Shown here: positions 60,068-64,000 of the stretch, piece by piece
Layout of the letters: every line of letters starts with the position of its first letter
How positions within the stretch are numbered: position 1 is the stretch's first letter
Notes under the pieces: model-generated
Told to the model about the DNA's origin: nothing
Database searches by the model: none
What the model saw: only the letters and a program-made list of their open reading frames with translations
DNA from: ZC4RG30 sp039917615
Lineage (GTDB): Bacteria; Pseudomonadota; Gammaproteobacteria; Steroidobacterales; Steroidobacteraceae
Assembly (NCBI GenBank): GCA_039917615.1
Contig: JBDSJD010000031.1
Location: 19,949-83,948, forward strand
DNA length: 64,000 bases
Direction: 5' to 3'
Translations under genes and position numbers: made by a program

Positions 60068-61681
60068 ATGAACCCATTTTTATCGCGGATGCTCCGATTG
60101 TTGGTGGTTGCCAATGCCCTGATTTGTACGGGCACTGCTATGGCCCAGGAAGCGTTGAAACTCTCGCAGCCCGAAATCCGGCTATGGCCCAACGGAGCGC
60201 CGGGCTCCGAAGGGAAGACGTCGCCGGAGACTTGGAATCCAAGCCCCGATGGCTTTCACCGGGTCACCAACATCAATAATCCCTCCATTACCGTGTTCCT
60301 GCCGCCAAAGGGTAAGGCGAACGGCACCGCCGTGGTGATCTCCCCGGGCGGCGGGCACCGCTATCACGTGATGGATCTTGAGGGTTCCTTGGTTGCCGAG
60401 CGGCTGAACGCGATGGGGATTGCCGCATTTGTGCTCAAGAGTCGGCTCGCGAAAGCTCCGGAATCGACGTACACCGTTGAGGGACATTCGCTCCCTGACG
60501 CCCAGCGCGCGATACGCCTGATCCGAAGCCGTGCTGCGGAATGGAATATCAAGACGGACCGTGTCGGTGTCATGGGATTCTCAGCCGGTGGACTGATCGC
60601 TGAGCTCGCCGCGACACGGTTTGAGTCTGTGGAACCCAAACCTTCCGATCCGATCGACAGCCTCAGTTCGCGTCCGGATTTCGCGGTTCTGGGCTACGGG
60701 GGTGCGCCAGCGGATCGCTTAACCCTGCCGAAGAACACGCCGCCGATGTTCCTTCTGGTTGCCGGCGATGACGCACCGGCCGCGATGCTTGCGGAAACCT
60801 ATGTGAAATTGAGAGCTCAAAAGATTCCGGCGGAGTTGCACATCTATTCCAAGGGCGGCCATGGCTTTGGGATGACGGGTCGAACACCCGCATTTCGAGA
60901 CCTCCCGCTCTCGCGCTGGCCAGAGCAGCTGCAAGCCTGGCTCCTGCAAATCGGGATGGTCGCGGCTTCCGCCGAAACGGCGCCGAACGTGTTGAGCGAC
61001 CAGGAGCAACGCAGTGGGTGGCGCTTGTTGTGGGATGGCAAAACCTCCGAAGGGTGGCGCAGCGCAAAAGCTCAAACCTTCCCGGCCGGAGGATGGACCA
61101 TGCAGGGCGGCGTCCTCACCGTGCAGCAGAGCAAAGGCCAGGAAGCAAACGCCGGCGGCGACATCATCACGCGCGAAAAGTATTCGAACTTTGAACTGAA
61201 GGTCGATTTCAAGATCACACCCGGCGCCAACAGTGGCATCAAGTATTTCGTTCATCCGGATCTTGACCCGATCACGGGCGCGGGCACGCCTGCGTCTGTC
61301 GGGTCGGCGATCGGTTACGAATATCAGGTGCTCGACGACGCGCTGCACCCAGATGCCAAGCTCGGCCGCAACGGCAACCGCACGCTCGGCTCGCTTTACG
61401 ATTTGCTCCCTGCCGCCCCTGCAAAAAAATCCAATCCGGTCGGTCAATGGAATACTGCGCTGATTATCGTGCGTGGCAACCAGGTCGAGCACTGGCTCAA
61501 CGGCGAAAAAGTCCTCCAATTCGACCGCAGTTCGCCACAGTTTAGGGAGGCATTCCAACTCAGCAAATTCAAAGGCATTTCTGAATTTCCGCAGTGGACC
61601 GACGGCCACATCCTGTTGCAGGAGCACGGCAACGAAGTCTCGTATCGCAATATCAAAATCCGCGTGCTGCCTGAGAAGTAA
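60068..61681 (+). CDS. Secreted alpha/beta-hydrolase esterase fused to a DUF1080 domain
   Basis: 537 residues with a signal peptide (ending TGTAMAQ). The N-terminal hydrolase (about 35-300) is of the acetyl-xylan-esterase/BD-FAE type: IRLWPNGAPGSEGK, VVISPGGGHRYHVMDLEG, nucleophile GFSAGG near residue 172, and GGHGFGM for the His. The C-terminal DUF1080 domain (about 315-537) starts WRLLWDGKTSEGWRSAK and has ANSGIKYFV, GYEYQVLDD, HWLNGEKVLQFD and SYRNIKIRVL. The fusion links deacylation with cleavage of a 3-keto-glycoside. It fits the upstream Gfo/Idh oxidoreductase. The pairing is family knowledge; the substrate is unknown. Confidence 0.9.
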   Translation: MNPFLSRMLRLLVVANALICTGTAMAQEALKLSQPEIRLWPNGAPGSEGKTSPETWNPSPDGFHRVTNINNPSITVFLPPKGKANGTAVVISPGGGHRYHVMDLEGSLVAERLNAMGIAAFVLKSRLAKAPESTYTVEGHSLPDAQRAIRLIRSRAAEWNIKTDRVGVMGFSAGGLIAELAATRFESVEPKPSDPIDSLSSRPDFAVLGYGGAPADRLTLPKNTPPMFLLVAGDDAPAAMLAETYVKLRAQKIPAELHIYSKGGHGFGMTGRTPAFRDLPLSRWPEQLQAWLLQIGMVAASAETAPNVLSDQEQRSGWRLLWDGKTSEGWRSAKAQTFPAGGWTMQGGVLTVQQSKGQEANAGGDIITREKYSNFELKVDFKITPGANSGIKYFVHPDLDPITGAGTPASVGSAIGYEYQVLDDALHPDAKLGRNGNRTLGSLYDLLPAAPAKKSNPVGQWNTALIIVRGNQVEHWLNGEKVLQFDRSSPQFREAFQLSKFKGISEFPQWTDGHILLQEHGNEVSYRNIKIRVLPEK

Positions 61682-61768
61682 ACCGGTCGAGCAATATGAG
61701 TGCTCACCTGGGCTACAAGCCCGGTGAGCTCAAGCCCGAAGCCAATGACCGTCACACAGGAGGGCCGC

Positions 61769-62278
61769 ATGCAGCGTACCGGACGACGTGAATACCCGAC
61801 CGCCGGCCTGTGGAACGTCCACGGCAAGTTCCGCACGGAGGCCGTGTACGCCAACGGCGTGCGCATGAGCGTCAGCGGCGACTATCCCAACGGCATCAAA
61901 TATTTCGGCTCCAAGGGCTGGCTGTTCGTGTCGCGCGGCGACTCGACGGCGACAGCCAGCGATCCGAAGTCGGCGCCGTCGCCCAAGCTGGCTGCGTCAG
62001 ATCCCAAGATACTGACCTCGGTCATCGGGCCGAACGAGATCCACCTCTATAAGGCCGATGAGCAGCACGGCAACTGGCTGGACTGCATCATCAGCCGCGA
62101 ACTGCCTATCTCGCCGGCCGAGCTGGGCCACCGCGGTTGTTCCACCTGCCTGGTCCATGACATCGCCATGGTGCTGAAGCGCAAGGTCTACTGGAATCCG
62201 GTGCTTGAGCGGTTCAAGAACGACGACGAAGCCAATGCCATGCTGTCGCGCCCGATGCGCGCGCCTTACACGATTTGA
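61769..62278 (+). pseudogene. C-terminal fragment of a second Gfo/Idh/MocA oxidoreductase
   Basis: 169 residues. HGKFRTEAVYANGVRMSVSGDYPNGIKYFGSKGWLFVSRG and the end AELGHRGCSTCLVHDIAMVLKRK with NAMLSRPMRAPYTI match the C-terminal part of planctomycete-type Gfo/Idh proteins. The Rossmann domain and EKP motif are missing. Oddly, an ideal AGGAGGG lies six bases before the ATG, so the fragment may still be translated. Upstream sequence (61682-61768) encodes nothing similar. It may be a deletion remnant or a reduced accessory protein. Confidence 0.75.
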
Positions 62279-62384
62279 GAAGTCCGGATAGGTGCAGGAT
62301 CGGCGACACCGCGCGATGAGCACTGATGACGACCCCATATTTATGAGTGCACGTAATACTTCCCGAACGCAGCGAGGATCCAGC

Positions 62385-63176
62385 ATGAAATACGCATTCC
62401 AAAATCGCGTCGTGAGTCCAAATAGATTCATCGCTGCGCTCAGGATGACAATCCTGGCGGGCGTCGCTGCAATCGCGTTTCCCGCGGCGTTCGCGGCCGA
62501 TGCCGCGCCCCTCTTCTACCTCGCCGGCGACTCGACCATGGCGATCAAACGACTCGACCTTCCCGAGCGTGGCTGGGGGCAGGGGCTCAACGGACTCTTC
62601 AAGGATCCTGCGATGGTTCAAAACCACGCCGTGAACGGCCGCAGCACGAAGAGTTTCATCAACGAAGGCCGCTGGTCACGCATAGTCGCCGCGCTCCAAC
62701 CCGGCGACTATGTCCTCATTCAGTTCGGTCACAACGACGAGAAAGTCGAAAGCCCGGGGCTTGGCACGAATCCCGCCACCGAGTTTCGCGACAACCTCCG
62801 CCGCTTTATCAAGGAAGTCCGCGCGAAGCAGGCTTCGCCTCTCCTCGCGACGCCCGTCGCGCGCCGTAAATTCGACAAGGACGGCACACTCCAGCCGACG
62901 CACGGCGCCTACCCCGATGCGATCCGTGCCGTCGCGGCGGAGGAGAAAGTCCCGCTGCTCGACCTCGAAAAGGCGACGAGCGCTTGGCTGCAAACCACCG
63001 GCGACGAGCCGTCGAAAAAATTCTTCATGTGGTTCGAACCGGGCGCGCATCCGCTGGTGCCCCGTGGAAGCAAGGACGACACGCATTTCGTCGAAGCCGG
63101 TGCGCTGCACGTCGCCGAACTCGCCGCCGCGCAGATCAAAGAGCAGAACCTCCCGCTGGCGTTGTGGCTGAAGTGA
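62385..63176 (+). CDS. SGNH hydrolase, rhamnogalacturonan acetylesterase-like (CE12)
   Basis: 263 residues from the ATG at 62385, with AGGA seven bases upstream; a second Met at 62445 could start a shorter signal peptide. Signal cleavage is near FPAAFAAD. Block I is FYLAGDSTM (nucleophile Ser), then NHAVNGRSTKSF, block III IQFGHNDEK and block V DDTHFVEAGALHVAELAAAQI. This is the CE12/rhamnogalacturonan acetylesterase pattern, removing acetyl groups from pectic sugars in the periplasm. A dispersed-repeat-like sequence lies within the signal-peptide codons. Confidence 0.9.
   Translation: MKYAFQNRVVSPNRFIAALRMTILAGVAAIAFPAAFAADAAPLFYLAGDSTMAIKRLDLPERGWGQGLNGLFKDPAMVQNHAVNGRSTKSFINEGRWSRIVAALQPGDYVLIQFGHNDEKVESPGLGTNPATEFRDNLRRFIKEVRAKQASPLLATPVARRKFDKDGTLQPTHGAYPDAIRAVAAEEKVPLLDLEKATSAWLQTTGDEPSKKFFMWFEPGAHPLVPRGSKDDTHFVEAGALHVAELAAAQIKEQNLPLALWLK
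62424..62452. repeat. Dispersed REP-like repeat inside the SGNH gene
   Basis: The minus strand reads TTGTCATCCTGAGCGCAGCG and continues GATGAATC, which resembles the common dispersed repeat that translates as CHPERSDES. It overlaps the codons for FIAALRMTI before the signal-peptide core. Only partial hairpin symmetry is visible. Confidence 0.55.
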
Positions 63177-63182
63177 CTCGTC

Positions 63183-63210
63183 ATTGCGAGGCGCGCAGCG
63201 CCGAAGCAAT
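63183..63210. repeat. REP-like palindrome between the SGNH and MFS genes
   Basis: ATTGC (63183-63187) pairs with GCAAT (63206-63210) and GGCGC (63190-63194) with GCGCC, giving an interrupted hairpin of the type seen in dispersed repeats that translate as HCEARSAEAI. It follows the SGNH stop by six bases and may stop transcription or protect mRNA. Confidence 0.65.
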
Positions 63211-63273
63211 CCCAGCTGGATTGCCAGGCGACCCGATGGCCCGTGTACCATCACGCGGCCCGTGCGCCACTCC

Positions 63274-64000
63274 ATGAACAAACTCGCCCATATCAATGAC
63301 CAGATCGGCCGTTATCGCTGGACCATCTGCGGGTTGGTTTTCTTCGCCACCACCATCAACTACCTCGACCGCAACGTGCTCGGGCTGCTGAAACCCCTGC
63401 TGTCCAGCGAAGGCGTGTTCGGTGACGACAAGGCCGGACAGGAGCTGAACTACGCGCGCGTAGTGATCTGCTTCCAGCTGGCCTATGCCGTCGGCATGGT
63501 GCTCGCCGGCCGGATGATCGACTGGCTCGGCACCAAGGCAGGCTATGCCTACTCTCTGATCGCCTGGAGCCTCGCGGCCATCGGACATGCCTTCGGTCAT
63601 CACACATGGAGCTTCGGGTTCTGGCGCGCCGCGCTGGGCTTCGCTGAAGCGGGCAATTTCCCCGCGGCCAACAAGACTATTGCAGAGTGGTTTCCGAAGC
63701 AGGAACGCGCGTTCGCCACCGGCCTGTACAACTCCGGCGCCAACGCGGGCGCTATCATCGCGCCGCTGACCGTGCCGTTTGTCGCCGAAAGCTGGGGCTG
63801 GGAGTGGGCGTTCATCCTGACTGGAGCAGTGGGCTTCCTGTGGCTCATCTTTTGGTATCGCAGCTATGAATCCCCGGCTGCGAAGCTGGCAGAGGGCAAG
63901 CTCGGCCAGGCGGAGTACGCCTTCATCCACAGCGATCCGGAAGAAAAGCAGGCGAGTGCGCTGGTGCCGGTCAGGTGGGTTCGCCTGCTGCAGTTCCGTC
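63274..64000 (+). CDS. MFS transporter, hexuronate (ExuT)-like, cut by window end
   Basis: The frame is open to the window end (242 residues). MNKLAHINDQIGRYRWTICGLVFFATTINYLDRNVLGLLKP is the ExuT/anion-cation-symporter start, and GFAEAGNFPAANKTIAEWFPKQERAFATGLYNSGANAGAI is the family signature. It should import hexuronates or related sugar acids with protons. It lies after the pectin-esterase-like gene, consistent with galacturonate or related sugars as products of the locus. The stretch from 63177 to 63273 holds only the REP-like repeat. Confidence 0.9.
   Translation, partial: MNKLAHINDQIGRYRWTICGLVFFATTINYLDRNVLGLLKPLLSSEGVFGDDKAGQELNYARVVICFQLAYAVGMVLAGRMIDWLGTKAGYAYSLIAWSLAAIGHAFGHHTWSFGFWRAALGFAEAGNFPAANKTIAEWFPKQERAFATGLYNSGANAGAIIAPLTVPFVAESWGWEWAFILTGAVGFLWLIFWYRSYESPAAKLAEGKLGQAEYAFIHSDPEEKQASALVPVRWVRLLQFR

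Noticed and set aside
1..64000. CRISPR array, prophage or insertion sequence
   Set aside because: No regularly spaced repeats, no phage structural genes and no intact transposase were found; the only integrase-like segment is a short remnant.

Overview
The window reads as a chromosomal segment of a high-GC gammaproteobacterium. The strongest evidence is the block at 23-38 kb (minor pilin genes, ispH, lspA, ileS, ribF, murJ, rpsT, obgE, rpmA, rplU, ispB). From memory, this is the gene order of the Pseudomonas aeruginosa fimU/pilVWXY1E to ispB region, except that fkpB/slpA is missing between ispH and lspA. The accessory content (planctomycete-type DUF1592/DUF1552 genes, DUF1080 proteins, a large TonB-dependent receptor) suggests a plant-polymer degrader related to Xanthomonadales, Nevskiales or Steroidobacterales. 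The genus cannot be fixed from sequence reading alone.

Layout. 1-6 kb holds assorted metabolic genes: a DUF2269 fragment, a DUF1080 protein, grxD, a BON lipoprotein, a PuuD-like membrane protein, nadC and a GAF-PAS-PAS-GGDEF-EAL protein. 6-14 kb is an envelope lipid/glycan locus: polyprenyl-phosphate glycosyltransferase, GtrA flippase, ArnT-like transferase, DUF374 acyltransferase, cytochrome P450, a fatty acyl-AMP ligase fused to an acyl carrier domain, and an LpxL-type acyltransferase. 14-16 kb holds an aldehyde dehydrogenase and a cytochrome c. 16-27 kb has two separate minor-pilin operons on opposite strands, one on each side of tRNA-Thr(CGT). The minus-strand set has a full-length PilY1. 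The plus-strand set sits at the position expected from synteny but has only a 348-residue mini-PilY1, and a pilin that has lost its prepilin signal lies on the opposite strand within it.

27-38 kb is the conserved housekeeping block, ending with tRNA-Pro(CGG). Just downstream of that tRNA is a small, lower-GC island with hipBA, a 68-residue Cys-rich protein and what looks like the end of an integrase. 40-50 kb holds a PepSY membrane protein, a two-subunit molybdenum aldehyde-type oxidoreductase, a DUF1415 protein, a radical SAM gene with a near-consensus LexA box against its start codon, a SnoaL-like protein, TonB, DUF4197, hydroxypyruvate isomerase and hemF.

50-64 kb looks like a carbohydrate-utilisation locus: a frameshifted TonB-dependent receptor, a XylR/AraC-type sugar regulator, a Tat-exported Gfo/Idh/MocA oxidoreductase, a DUF1592 dihaem-type cytochrome, a Tat-exported DUF1552 protein, an esterase fused to a DUF1080 (3-keto-glycoside hydrolase-like) domain, a truncated second Gfo/Idh, a rhamnogalacturonan-acetylesterase-like SGNH hydrolase and an ExuT-like MFS transporter cut by the window end. 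An 89-bp element present twice in inverted orientation (about 91% identical), with a palindromic core, lies in both divergent promoter regions and probably defines the local regulon. My inference is that the locus takes up, deacetylates, oxidises and cleaves a pectin-like or other acetylated glycoside by a 3-keto route with periplasmic electron transfer.
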